This document shows, in pieces, positions 34,353-44,407 of a stretch of 64,000 nt of DNA; the stretch's first letter is position 1, and every line of letters begins with the position of its first letter. The position numbers and the translations under genes are program-made. The DNA lies in contig JNVV01000029.1 in the NCBI GenBank assembly GCA_000733355.1, positions 135,768 through 199,767 on the forward strand. The letters are read 5' to 3'. The stretch is from Falciphora oryzae. Its lineage: Eukaryota > Ascomycota > Sordariomycetes > Magnaporthales > Magnaporthaceae. The notes beneath the pieces are model-generated. The model was not told where the DNA came from and did not search any database. It worked only from the letters and a program-made list of their open reading frames with translations.

Positions 34353-34633
34353 CTCTTCAACAGACCTCGTTTAAGAAACTCTGGAAGCGCCGCAGGGCAC
34401 ACGAATGATTTGCAGTCGAGATGGTTACAAGACGCAGCCGCCGCTGTTGCCCGCCGCTTATGCCCGCCACTTATTATGCGCGTGTCGGCAGGCGAAGTCA
34501 TGTGCCATGGTTGCCTGATGTACACCGTGCTCGATTGATTGGATTGGTCGTCTTACCTCATTCTGGCCGGGCATGTCCGCCCCGTTACATGCCAGGACCG
34601 GAGCATGGGGGCAGCCTCAACCCCTCATACACC
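34353..34633. promoter_or_regulatory. divergent promoter region between retropepsin-like and DUF6594 genes
   Basis: 281 bp separate the two divergent start codons, short enough for shared regulatory DNA. No specific motif is recognised. Confidence 0.5.
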
Positions 34634-35737
34634 ATGAATCCTGTCGAAATCGGATTCCCAGACGTCGCCAGGTGGATCGCCGCCGATGACGATGGCGAGG
34701 CCTTCGTTTTCCGGAAATTCGACCGACTCGCGGCCAGGAACCTTCTGTATCTTCAGGCCCGCATGATGGTGCTGGAAGACCGCATGGCCCAGCTCGATGG
34801 TGCCATATTCGCAAAGGGAGACATGACGCTGCTCCAGGCAATGAGAAACTGGGAGGTCCTCGTTTCGCAGGACGAGGATCCGGGCGGGCCGTCTGAGGCG
34901 AAAAAACAAGTACGGATACTTAAGGAGCTGCAGATAGCGATTAGAGAATACCGTGAGTTGGCAGCAGAGACAGAGAGGAAGTTTTTGCTTAAATGACTCC
35001 AGGTTTCTGGACTGACAAGGATGACCTGCCTGGCCAACGGACGTGTTTTGAGAGCAGACGAGGCACTCGATCTGCAACACCGCATCTCAAACCTTGCCCG
35101 TCCCAGCCGCCGGGTCGTGGGCGCGTACAAGAGCTGGCTCACCAAGCCCACCCGCCGCCTCGGAGGCTTGTCCGGTCTGTTCCTGGATGACGAGCCGGAC
35201 CTCGTGGCCATCAAGACCCCAGAAGACCACGACTACCTGTCCGAGCTGCTGCGACGGCACTGGCCGGCAGCGGTAAATTTGACCGCCCCAGCTCCCTTAC
35301 CTTTCCCTTTGTTCTTGCTTGAAGTTACTCTTCCAGCAGGCTAAAAGATAACTCTAGAGGGTCGAATCCACAGACAGCGAAGCCAGGGTCGGCCGCTTCC
35401 AGGAGAGGACGATCTCGGCGACGGCAAATATCGTTAGCACCCTCGTCGCGGTCGTGCTGCTCGCCGGTTCGATAACAGGCTTCCTCTTCGCCAGGACCCC
35501 CGTGGCCAAGGCCCTCATGATCGCTGGCTTCACGGGTCTCTTTGCCGTCAGCCTCGGCATTATCACCAACGCTAGGCGCCCTGAGATCTTCGCGGCAACT
35601 GCGGCGTAGGGCCACAACCCCCTTGGAATGGTAGTTCGAATGCTATTCTGCTAACCTGCTATTCACCATCCAGATATGCCGCCGTGCTTGTCGTGTTCGT
35701 CAGCAACTTAGAGCTCGGTGATATGAGCGGAGCATAG
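34634..35737 (+). CDS. DUF6594 membrane protein
   Basis: Predicted exons are 34634-34952, 35055-35272, 35358-35605 and 35674-35737. Phases agree and give 282 residues. The N-terminus GFPDVARWIAADDDGEAFVF and FDRLAARNLLYLQARMMVLE is the hallmark start of the DUF6594 family. The middle part is helical and charged (DEALDLQHRISNLARPSRR; EPDLVAIKTPEDHDYLSELL). The C-terminus has an Arg-rich RFQERTISATANIVS segment and about three hydrophobic helices (STLVAVVLLAGSITGFLF; KALMIAGFTGLFAVSLGI; AYAAVLVVFV) around the conserved TNARRPEIFAATA motif. The acceptor at 35054 (GAGAG) was preferred to the stronger-looking CTCCAG at 34999-35004 because only it keeps frame and restores the family sequence. DUF6594 proteins are fungal membrane proteins of unknown function. 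The gene looks intact. Confidence 0.88.
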
Positions 35738-36339
35738 GGGGGTTGGAAAGTCGACTTTTGTTTCCGGGAAGCACCACAGGCTGTATTTTCCCGGACAGTA
35801 TCCTGAGAAAGATGATTGCGGTAGTGAGACATGCGGAGACAACTGATGAGATTTATTTTTCATGTTGATACATCCCTAACTCCTGTGTTCGTTATTTTAT
35901 TTTACAATTGGGCTTTAGCCCCGGGCTGCGAGTTGATCTCGGGCTTCAGTGCCCAGGAACTCGGCTAGCCGTTCCTACGCAGCAGTTGGATCTTGCTGTT
36001 GCACTTACTAAGGATGCCCGTCGATTCCTTTTGCTAGACCGCGGGAAAGTTGCCAAGGACTTTATCTGCCTCGTCCATTCCGTACACTCTCCAGCTCTCG
36101 CCGTGGCGCCATGCCTGCGCGATATTTGACAGCCTACCGACCCGAGCAGTTTCCTATCGCTAAGCGCCGTGGACAGCGGGCAAGATAGTCGGCTGAGTCT
36201 TCGCCGCCGTGTCCTCGATTGATTGCTTGTGCCTCCACTGTCCGGTGTTTCAAGACAAGTTGATTGGGAGCCTACGGGCTCCGCTCTGGAAATGGACTGA
36301 CTTTATTTGTGATCCGGGGCCAATTCGAGATGGCTAAAC
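35738..36339. other. intergenic stretch downstream of DUF6594
   Basis: The 3' UTR of the DUF6594 gene is expected here. On the minus strand around 36130 a short frame looks coding-like (AWRHGESWRVYGMDEADKVL) but is broken by stops, possibly a gene remnant. Confidence 0.35.
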
Positions 36340-36395
36340 TCATAATGTACGCGCTCCGCTACCAGACTCTTCTCCGTCCAGGTCTACGCAACGTG

Positions 36396-37274
36396 CTAGT
36401 TGAAGGAATGGAGGGGAAATTTTGCGTGGCAGCTCCTCTGCACCTTACGCCCATCATGGATAAATTGAGGAGACTCATGCCGCCACTTCCAATGGCAGGG
36501 CGCCTCGCCCACGACATGACGGTACTCGTCCTCCTGAAGCTCAAGACGAAAGATGAACCAGGGCCTGGATATAAGAAAAGACTCGGCTTCGGCAGCGGAC
36601 GCATCGGGCCCGAGGTGATTGCGTGGGAATGATAGAACCCGCTCCCAGCGGCGTAGGTGCTGTCGTAGGCGAAGGGCGCGGAGAATGGCATTCTGTTTTT
36701 GCTTTGTGATTGCCTCGTCATTAGCGTTTTGCCGCTCCCACTTCCACCTCCAGTCGTTGACCCCGTCGTTGGGCTGGAGGTTGCGCCCAGGGAGCCCCCA
36801 TTCCGGATTCCAGATGCCAAGTTTTTTCCACCGGCTTTTGATGAGGTGACGAGTTACGACGCCGTATCGCCGCAATTGCTTTAGCTGTGTTCCGCCATGA
36901 TTTGTATGGATCCCCCGGTATTGCCGACGGAACTCTGTTTCGAGTCGCCCAAGTAGTTGAGGCGAGGTCTTGGCAGATCCTTCACCCGGCGCGCTGTTGC
37001 AGCTATTTCGTCGTCTTCCAAGGGCGCTCTGTGGCAAGCCCACGAGATCCGGATCGTTATCCAAATACAGATTCACCCCGTGCAGACGCGGAACAACGGC
37101 TTCTTCGTCTGTCACTTCCGACTCGGTCGAGGATTCGTAGGGAGGAGGGTCTTCGCGATCGAAGCGCCTGAGCGCGCGGTCGCGCAGGTCCTCGTTGTTG
37201 GCCAGGGCCTCGAGGGCTGGCTGGGCTTCGTTCTGGAGGAGATCCCGGATACGACTTATATCGTAAAGAGGCAT
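36396..37274 (-). CDS. uncharacterised Arg/Trp-rich fungal protein
   Basis: 292 residues as a single exon. The N-terminus (MPLYDISRIRDLLQNEAQPA) is followed by an acidic, Ser/Pro-containing stretch and then a basic central part (RLETEFRRQYRGIHTNHGG; SRWKKLGIWNPEWGLPGRN; DWRWKWERQNANDE). I recall similar central motifs in hypothetical proteins of other ascomycetes but cannot assign a function. No signal peptide or membrane segment. A strong donor (GTAAGG, 36448) and an acceptor (AACTAG, 36396) would remove 53 nt and change the C-terminus to a short tail ending at 36340, for a total of 293 residues. Either end is possible. The lack of frame breaks suggests a live gene. Confidence 0.6.
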   Translation of the reverse strand: MPLYDISRIRDLLQNEAQPALEALANNEDLRDRALRRFDREDPPPYESSTESEVTDEEAVVPRLHGVNLYLDNDPDLVGLPQSALGRRRNSCNSAPGEGSAKTSPQLLGRLETEFRRQYRGIHTNHGGTQLKQLRRYGVVTRHLIKSRWKKLGIWNPEWGLPGRNLQPNDGVNDWRWKWERQNANDEAITKQKQNAILRALRLRQHLRRWERVLSFPRNHLGPDASAAEAESFLISRPWFIFRLELQEDEYRHVVGEAPCHWKWRHESPQFIHDGRKVQRSCHAKFPLHSFN

Positions 37275-37514
37275 ATTGGCGGAGAGCGTCTGGGGCGCGG
37301 CGCCGTCAGTCGATGCCTATTCTGATAGCGCCTTTGTCACAGCGGGCGTGGGTGGTTTGGCGAGTGGGCAAGCTCGCGGTTGCAGCTGCGTCTTCTGTGT
37401 CCTCTCCTACGGATACCCCTTTCCTCTCGCACCAAGCCTTTTCCTCTCCCTCCGGTGGTTTTCGCTACCATCCACCCTTTCCTCCACTGTCGTGCGAACT
37501 TCCCCAGGGCTAAG

Positions 37515-39360
37515 ATGTTCCGAAGTGCTCATCCGGACACGCTCTTCCACCTGATGCCTACCAACCAGATTGCCCGGGAGGCGCTTAACTACAATGACAA
37601 CAAAGGATTCGTTTCGGAAAGCAATGACAACCAGCCTGGTGTGCAGATTGGCTTCCATGTTCCGACGAAACCTAATGGTCGCGTCATCACCAGGCTCGGC
37701 CGGGATGGGGACCTGATTCTCTGTCACAGTATTCCCTAGAAGGTCATGTCCCGCGTTTACGTTGCTTTCGAGTTCCACCCGACGCACATCTCATTCTGCT
37801 GTCTGTCCAGTCCGAGGCCGCCCCCTCGGCCTCAGTGACATTCGATTTGGTGAAGCCCGCGGGAGACCCGGGGACACTTGAAAATAAGGCGTTTGTGCCT
37901 ATCATTGGGGACGGGGTTATCGTCTACAGCAGAGATCATATGGTCTCCATCGCTTTTTGGCGAACACTCTCCGACACCCTCAAACAGAACACTGTTCTCA
38001 AGGAGCTTGCTTTACGAGGTTACAACATTTGCATGTAGTGTATAGCCACTATCGGATCTCGGGGCCGGCTATCGGAGCACGACTACACCGAGGCGCGGTC
38101 GTGGCACGTAATCAGACTGAACACAGCCAAACGCGGCCTTTTCGAGGAGGTAAAGGAGGCCCGCGAGCGCCTAGGCGGCGATGATAAAGGGGCCTTTGGT
38201 ACTGTCTACAGAGCTGTTGACAAAAAAAAACCGGCCGTGTGTTTGCTGTCAAAGTGGTGGAGCTTGAGGGCGACCCCCTGGGAATCCAGACTGCACGTGC
38301 GATGCTGCACCGAGAGGTTAAGCATCTCGAGAGGCTAGAGCACGTTAGTTTTCCTTTTAATTGATGCGGTTGCTATTTTGTATCGTCTACGGCGTTAACC
38401 ACCAATCTCGCCCCATATTATCGAGTACCTTGGGTATGGTACCTTCAAAAAAAAAAACGCCCAAAAGATCTTCATGCCTTTGCGCGACGGGTCTTTGGCC
38501 TCTTAGGAACTTGGTCGATAGCAAGCACGAGAGGAAAATACTTGCCAACCTTATGGCCGGGCAGATACTCGGCGCCCTCGGCTACCTAAGTTGCGAGAAC
38601 ATGATCCACCGCGATATCAAACCAGCCAACACTTTGTTCATGCGTTTGCCCGGCAACGTGTTTACTTTTCAGCTGGGAGATTTCGGGCTCGCCATCTGCC
38701 GGTCCCTGGCCCGGGCGGTTTGCGGCACCTTCTTTTATGTGGCCCCGGAGTTATTCCCGCAAGCTAATGCAATGTCTCCGTCCCCCCAGATTTCCAAGAT
38801 CGACATCTGGTCCCTTGGCGCAACTATTCTCGCTGTAATGTCCAAGTTTACAACGTTTCCGCCCCCGCCCACCAGTTTCCCAGCTGGCATGGACCCAGCT
38901 CGTGTCATCCTTGGAGCAGTGCGAACCAGGCCAGGGGCAAGAACATTGTGGAGTCCATGACGCGAGTGCACCCAGACCAGCGGGCTTCCGCGGCGCAGCT
39001 CCTCATCACCTTTTACGAAGGTAGGGGCTTGGTTTCGAAGTCGTCCAAAGTTCCATAATTCGTACTGCCGACGGCCGATACCAAGCCGGCTGTGGCTACC
39101 TTTCCCTGGGCGCCTGTCCAGCAGCAGCAGCAGCAGCGGCGGCGGCGGCAGCAGTCCCCAGCAGTGGCGGGACCGAGGGGCAACATCAACCCGCTCGCCG
39201 AAGGGCGGCAAGGCATGCTCCAGCTCCGCCCGCGCCCGACGAGAGTCGGGGCAGCACCCCCGCTCGTCGTTTGGCCGAAGCCCGCCGGCGGGCCTTCCCG
39301 AGGGGTAATGGACGGGGTAACCTATTGGCCCCTCCGCAACTGCCTCAGGAGGTCCGCGCG
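37515..39360 (+). pseudogene. decayed FHA-like/serine-threonine protein kinase gene
   Basis: The N-terminus MFRSAHPDTLFHLMP leads to an FHA-like segment (RVITRLGRDGDLILCHSIP) ended by TAG at 37737. The same frame resumes with SRVYVAFEFHP, shifts near 37790 to SVTFDLVKPAGDPGTLENK, and meets another TAG at 38036. The kinase domain follows: glycine loop GAFGTVYRAVD (38190); a frameshift in an A-run at 38222-38230; GRVFAVKVVELEG (VAVK lysine region); an intron near 38345; HIIEYLGYGTF; another shift near 38505; HRDIKPANTLF (catalytic loop, 38610); LGDFGLA (38680); YVAPELF; KIDIWSLGATI. The tail has a CAG/CGG-encoded Q/R run (39120-39155). The catalytic motifs are individually intact, but at least three frameshifts and several stops make a functional product very unlikely. 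Fungal FHA-kinases act in signalling (family knowledge). Confidence 0.83.
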
Positions 39361-39688
39361 GGGAGGGACGGCGTCATAAAGCGTCGGGCCGAGCCTCCAG
39401 CAGCCGCCGTAAAGAGAGGGAACCAGGCGAACGCAACTTTTGGATGCCTGGCACATTCCCCGAAAGCTTTTCATAAATGCTGCCGCATACAAATGGGTCT
39501 TCAGCCGCATCCAAATTCCTGAACCCCGGTCAGAAACCCGGAGCCCTTCCCTCGGCAAAACCCAACAGCCAGGTACCTAGTATACCCAAGCCTAGTCCTG
39601 CAAATGAATGACGTTGTATTCCCAAGTTTTGCCCTGGTCTCAAAGGCTTTCTCCCTTTTCAACAAACGAGAAAGTCCGTAGCTCCTGG

Positions 39689-40552
39689 GCCCATTCTCCT
39701 TTGTCATGCAAGCAGCACCGCTCTAGTTTGTTCCTACATAATTCAGCAACACTCTTCCCATGCGCTTCTTGTATGGCCCCCTTTTCCCGTTCCCGTCCAC
39801 GCCAACAGCACATCGAGACGGAGGGTTTGAATGTGCGCGCGCTCCAAGGTAAAAGTCGTAGGGACAAGGAAACGGCGTGCTTCCTCTACCTATCCCATCT
39901 TTCTTCAAAATTTCGCCATTTTACCCCTGAACTGGGATCCGAATACACACGAGCCAGCCACGTCTTGATGAGCTTTCTCTAGGCTGCGTCGAATAATCAA
40001 CTAGGCAGTCTATGTCTTCTTTTTGAGCCTGTGCTCGGCCGGCACGGCGGCGGCGGCTGGTAACCACGCCCGCCCCGCTGGCATCGCCACCCAAGGTTCG
40101 TCAGTTATAGCTGATCTCGTCCAGGTGTCTCAGGCCGACGTCGCTTTAGGGGGATGCGCCCGCCTGCCGGACTGGAGTAGATAGCACCTGGGCTAGTCCT
40201 GGAAGTAGTGGTGGGGCGCGCCGTCAGCTACCCCAGCCTATGCAGAAGTTTCGCAGCGCGGGCACGGGGGGAGGGGAGCTGGCGGCAGCCTTCGTTTCGA
40301 GGTCGGTCAAAAGTTACCCGGCGGAAGCCCGCCACGACGAAGAGGCCGTCGCCGTTGCACAAGCCCTTGCCGCAAAACCGCGACGATGATCATCGAGTCC
40401 GCTGAGGCTCGGCCGGCTGGCCCCGATAGGGAGGGCTTTGCCGTGGTCGCGGGCTCCGGACGTACGTCTATGCTTTTCTTGTTGGGCTTGCTGGTGTTGT
40501 TGGTTGATGTGAAAAGGGTCCAGGAGGGAAGGGGACTTGCAAACTGTGTCCA
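39689..40552 (+). repeat. large inverted duplication, copy 1 (copy 2 at 57921-58823)
   Basis: The sequence matches the reverse complement of 57921-58823 over nearly its full length. Shared blocks include TTCCTCTACCTATCCCA, CTCTAGGCTGCGT, GAGGCTCGGCCGGCTG and TGTTGGTTGATGTGAAA, with many point differences and small indels. Both copies preserve a short coding-like stretch (minus strand here: PFHINQQHQQAQQEKH). Confidence 0.82.
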
Positions 40553-40659
40553 CCAGTTGTCTTGCCATCGTTGGCTTAAAGTTTAATTTCCGGCACTTGA
40601 ACTCCCGCGCCACTTTTAGGCACCTATTCAAGCCATTTTCTAGCTGTTCAATATGGATA

Positions 40660-40686
40660 TAGGTACCTAGGCACCTACCTAGGCAC
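40660..40686. repeat. GGTACCTAGG-type short repeat
   Basis: TAGGTACCTAGGCACCTACC and following bases; a palindromic motif that recurs near 43263 and at 54581-54601. Confidence 0.7.
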
Positions 40687-40710
40687 GTTCACACAAAAAA
40701 AAAAAAAAAA

Positions 40711-40938
40711 NNNNNNNNNNNNNNNNNNNNNNNNNNNNNNNNNNNNNNNNNNNNNNNNNNNNNNNNNNNNNNNNNNNNNNNNNNNNNNNNNNNNNNNNNN
40801 NNNNNNNNNNNNNNNNNNNNNNNNNNNNNNNNNNNNNNNNNNNNNNNNNNNNNNNNNNNNNNNNNNNNNNNNNNNNNNNNNNNNNNNNNNNNNNNNNNNN
40901 NNNNNNNNNNNNNNNNNNNNNNNNNNNNNNNNNNNNNN
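40711..40938. other. assembly gap (Ns)
   Basis: 228 consecutive N flanked on both sides by poly(A). The true content and length are unknown. Confidence 0.99.
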
Positions 40939-41317
40939 AAAAAAAAAAAGATATGCATACAAAATAGAATCCCGTACAATCACTTATGCCAATTTGATTT
41001 TTTCGTTGCGATAAACTGATTGATTGGGAGGGGAATTAAAACTTCCACCGAAGTCACTTTTTTTTTTTTTTTGAGTGAACATGCTACGTAACTGGCATGG
41101 GTGGGCTTCAACTTAGGTATGTTGGCGCGGTACCACAGTAAGTTTAGCGAGTATATTGTGGGGGTGCGCACCGTGCATGCTTGGATTGCCTCAGGTATAA
41201 GAGGGGAACGCTATCTCCAGGCCCTCAACAATCGGCTGCTTTTCTTGCACGCATCGCGCAGCATATCCACCCAAGCGACCAATCCATAAAAGATCGTCCA
41301 TCGCCCCCCTTCCAACC
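40939..41317. other. upstream region of paralogue B
   Basis: A/T-rich simple sequence next to the gap, then about 120 bp before 41318 that resembles the region upstream of paralogue A (shared CAATCGGCTGCTTTTCTTGC and GCATATCCACC on the coding strand). The duplication therefore included upstream DNA. Confidence 0.6.
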
Positions 41318-42067
41318 ATGACCGAATATATCGATGATATCCTCACACGCATTACCCTACCGGCCCTGCCCGGCCAGGACCAAACGAAATGGCGCGAATA
41401 CAACTGGGGCTTTACTATCTACCGTACGGCTTATGGCGGCGACACCGAGGCGTCCTGGCACGCCCTGCTGGCCAAGATCCGCGCGCAGGTGCTCGAAAAG
41501 GGCGACAGGGAGCACCTGAGCCAAAACTACCCCGAAGACGAGTACCCCGAGATTTGGGCCGCCGCGCCCAAGGTCCTGGGGCTCTTCCGCCTGGACCCCC
41601 GCTCGGACCGGGCCCTGCTCGAGGACGCGTCGCCCGACCGCCTCCGCGAGCTTTACAAGCGGGGCGACCGGGGCCCCGACGGGGAGCCGCCCGTCGGGCA
41701 CTGCATGGGCAGCCTGGAGAGGCAGGGCTTCGCCGTGGACCGGTGGGGCTGCGCGCCGGACAGCGCGTACGACGAGGCCCACCCTTGCCTGCCGCGCCTG
41801 TTCTTGGCCGCCGACGCCGAGGTCCTGGCTGCCGCCGCCCGGGGCGAGTGGTGGGTCAAGCTGTTTGACGTCGACTACGTCCCGGCCGACCACGTGCCCA
41901 AGCATCTCCACGTCGGCCCGCAATCTTACTTTGGCTGGACTAAGCTGGCGACGGAAAGCATCACGCTTATGTTTGGGAGAATGGGGTGTTTGGATTTGGT
42001 GGAAGAGATGATCCCGCGTTCTTTCGACCCTGAACGGCGGGATCTTGGTGTTTGGGAGCTTTATTAA
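41318..42067 (+). CDS. uncharacterised fungal protein, paralogue B
   Basis: Single exon, 249 residues, starting MTEYIDDILTRITLPALPGQ and ending DPERRDLGVWELY. It is about 80% identical by eye to the protein encoded at 30009-30764. The first 45 residues and the RLDPRSD..LLEDASP, PPVGHCMGS, AHPC.PRLF and WWVKL.DVDYV blocks are nearly unchanged. No signal peptide, membrane helix or known catalytic motif is seen. Third-position G/C is very high and the frame is intact, so this copy looks functional. It is convergent with LysM relic B, mirroring the arrangement at copy A. Function unknown. Confidence 0.85.
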   Translation: MTEYIDDILTRITLPALPGQDQTKWREYNWGFTIYRTAYGGDTEASWHALLAKIRAQVLEKGDREHLSQNYPEDEYPEIWAAAPKVLGLFRLDPRSDRALLEDASPDRLRELYKRGDRGPDGEPPVGHCMGSLERQGFAVDRWGCAPDSAYDEAHPCLPRLFLAADAEVLAAAARGEWWVKLFDVDYVPADHVPKHLHVGPQSYFGWTKLATESITLMFGRMGCLDLVEEMIPRSFDPERRDLGVWELY

Positions 42068-42319
42068 GGGGCTTGACATTACGGTGGCCTCTTAACGGCT
42101 TTTATAAATTTGTATTTTTTTATAAAACCGCAGGATACAAGGAAAAGAAAAGTCGACGAGTGCACGGCCGTTGTAGTTAAATTAACATATAAAAAACATT
42201 AAGTAGTTAATTAGTTATCGGTTTTTTTTTTTTTATGTTTGAAAGAAAAAAAAAAAAAATCGATTCTGGCTGGACGCTAGAGAGACGCGGCCGGCGAGGG
42301 ACCAAGGCCCCATCGCCGC

Positions 42320-42905
42320 TTACGCCGCGACGCACACGTTATACCCAAACCATAAGGTCATGCATGTCGACCCGACGTTGGGTTCCGCCGATGGAAGTCG
42401 GCAGAGGAAATGCCGTACTGCCTCGCGATAAAGTCGCAGTTGTTGTCGTTGCTAATGCAAAAATCACCGGGGTTCGAAGGCGGTGGCGGAGGCTAGGGGG
42501 TGCCCGAGTTTCCTACGACGGCTTCGGAATGTGGCGAAAGGAGTTAGCTATTGTCAAACAAGTATGCGCTCGGCTTGCCACGAAACACCTCGTTCCGCCA
42601 TCTAAACTTACCAATGCAGTAGTAGTAGCCGAGCCACAAGCCGCTGCAAGATGTCCCCGCCGCCGGGTTCCAGCTGTAAAAGTCGGAGAGGCTGAAGCTG
42701 CGGTACTGATCCACGATCCTCTGGCAGGTGTCGCCGGAGCCCGCCCGGTGGTAGCGCTGGCAGCTGGAGGCAATGCCGTCCTGAGTCGGGCTGGGGCCCG
42801 CCACAGGCTTGGCGGTCGTGGTGGGCTGCATACCGCCGCTGGGCGTGCTGGGAACGCCGACGCAGTAGTACAGAGCTGGCGTACTGAAATAACCACCCAC
42901 CCTCA
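42320..42905 (-). pseudogene. LysM effector-like gene, copy B (3' part, inactivated)
   Basis: Minus-strand reading: LYYCVGVPSTPSGG (end of one LysM), a Thr/Pro linker, then a well-preserved LysM (RYHRAGSGDTCQRIVDQYRS ... GLWLGYYYCIG) matching LysM4 of copy A but retaining WNPAA. A GTAAGT-type donor precedes the last exon. That exon lacks about 75 bp compared with copy A (from the CNPGAP block to the LysM start) and has a one-base deletion in the RRNPNV region, so it cannot be read through. The first LysM domains are missing entirely. Convergent with paralogue B. Confidence 0.8.
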
Positions 42906-44407
42906 GGTACCTGCTCCACTACTGCTCCACTGCGCTATCTTCAATCAGGTTAGATTCCAGCCCCCGTAAAAAAAACAAAGGCACATTCCGTCCTCACAAC
43001 CCCCTGTTCGAACCCCCAGGCCCGCTACCAGGGCGCCCTTAGCTAGAGCGCAACCTGAGGCCGGGTACTTATTTACCCTAGACACCTACGTATGCCCAGC
43101 CCTTTCTCTGGAGGCATGGGTTAATCAAGCAGTCTTCCTGGGAATATTGAAGGCCAAGATATTGCGTCGCATGGATCGCATACTGACGGAGATTGTCTCG
43201 ATGACTGATCCAGAGGCGACCGACAGCCTTGGGCAGCATCTGTCAGGCAAAGACGGAGCACGCACCGCCGAATCCACTACCTAGGTAGGTACTGCAGCGG
43301 CTGGCGTGTCCACGCTGTGAAATCGTGGCCATGCAGGCTTGGTGTTCGGCGTGCGTTGTCGTATCTCGCGGGTCGTGATCGTTGCACGGGCGAAACGGCC
43401 CGCCAGCCTCGGCTGGCTCCCAGCAGCGTGGATCAGCTCCGGTCCGCTGCCTAGGGTAGGCTTCTCGGGTGGCTACGCACATGGGAAACTTCCTGTTCCC
43501 CTGTGAATCCCGCTTCTGACTGTTGGTTCAAGGTTGCATTTTTGCAACGTGGAGTGGGCCACAGCTTTTCGTCTAGAGCCCCACAAATAACGGGCCGTAC
43601 CGCACAGCAGCTCGAAATCCGACGTCCCCCGGCACACCTGGCCACCTACCTTGCCTACTTCTTGAGGCAAGCAGGTAGGAGCCCGGTAGACACAACATTC
43701 GAGCAACCTACCGGGGCCTGCTCGTGGCCTCATGCCACTTCCTTCCGCCTTGCGGTTATGGCGTGACTGTAAATGGCACCTCCGCAACACGACATAGCCC
43801 GCATCGTGTCCATAAGATGCCCCCATCACACAAGTCCTCGCAGCTTGGCATATGTCGTGAGCGAGTGGAACGTCTCGGTTTCGTCCGCCTTAGCGGGCGC
43901 AGCTGGTCAGGAGGTATTTGGACTAATCGCAGCGCCTCTGGGAGGGTACTTCATCCGCTAGTGGTGGAAATTTTTCCAGCAGGTCTTACGTCGGCTAATG
44001 GGCTTTCTTGGCTCTCGGTTGGCGCACCCGACGAGACCGTCCGGCGACATATGGCATTTTCCATTTTGGTTGGATTTGCAGAAGACCCATACTCTGCACT
44101 AGCTAGCTCCACTATCTCGGCGATACTACCCTATTCTACACCTCTCAGGGATCACAAAGGTTATTTTCCGGTGGATCTTTCCTAATTGGGCTTGTACCTG
44201 GTACACTTGAGAGAGTATCTTTGCCCTGGTCCCACTCGTTAAATACCTTGGCTTTTACTGAAACTTGTGCGCTATGTTAGGTACCCCCCTGGGGGGCCGA
44301 CCGACCAACCTTTATGATCCCTGAGAGGTGTACCAGACCACAACATGTGTTGACCCACTCCTTGACAATCCCCACCGGCCGGAACCTGATTCTCCGTGTC
44401 TCCCACC
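42906..44407. other. intergenic DNA, 1.5 kb
   Basis: Contains the second copy of the 50-bp dispersed repeat (43091-43141), which continues as a short coding-like frame (AVFLGILKAKILRRMDRILT), and a CCTAGGTAGGTA motif near 43263. Otherwise nothing is recognised on either strand. The right end is probably the 3' UTR of the LysM gene. Confidence 0.45.
43091..43141. repeat. dispersed 50-bp repeat, copy 2
   Basis: See copy 1 at 28217-28265. The shared core is followed here by different sequence. Confidence 0.75.

Larger units (their letters stand above)
39361..40710. other. intergenic DNA with inverted-duplicate copy 1
   Basis: Mostly occupied by the 39689-40552 repeat. It ends in GGTACCTAGG-type repeats and a poly(A) run adjoining the assembly gap. 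No intact gene. Confidence 0.45.
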
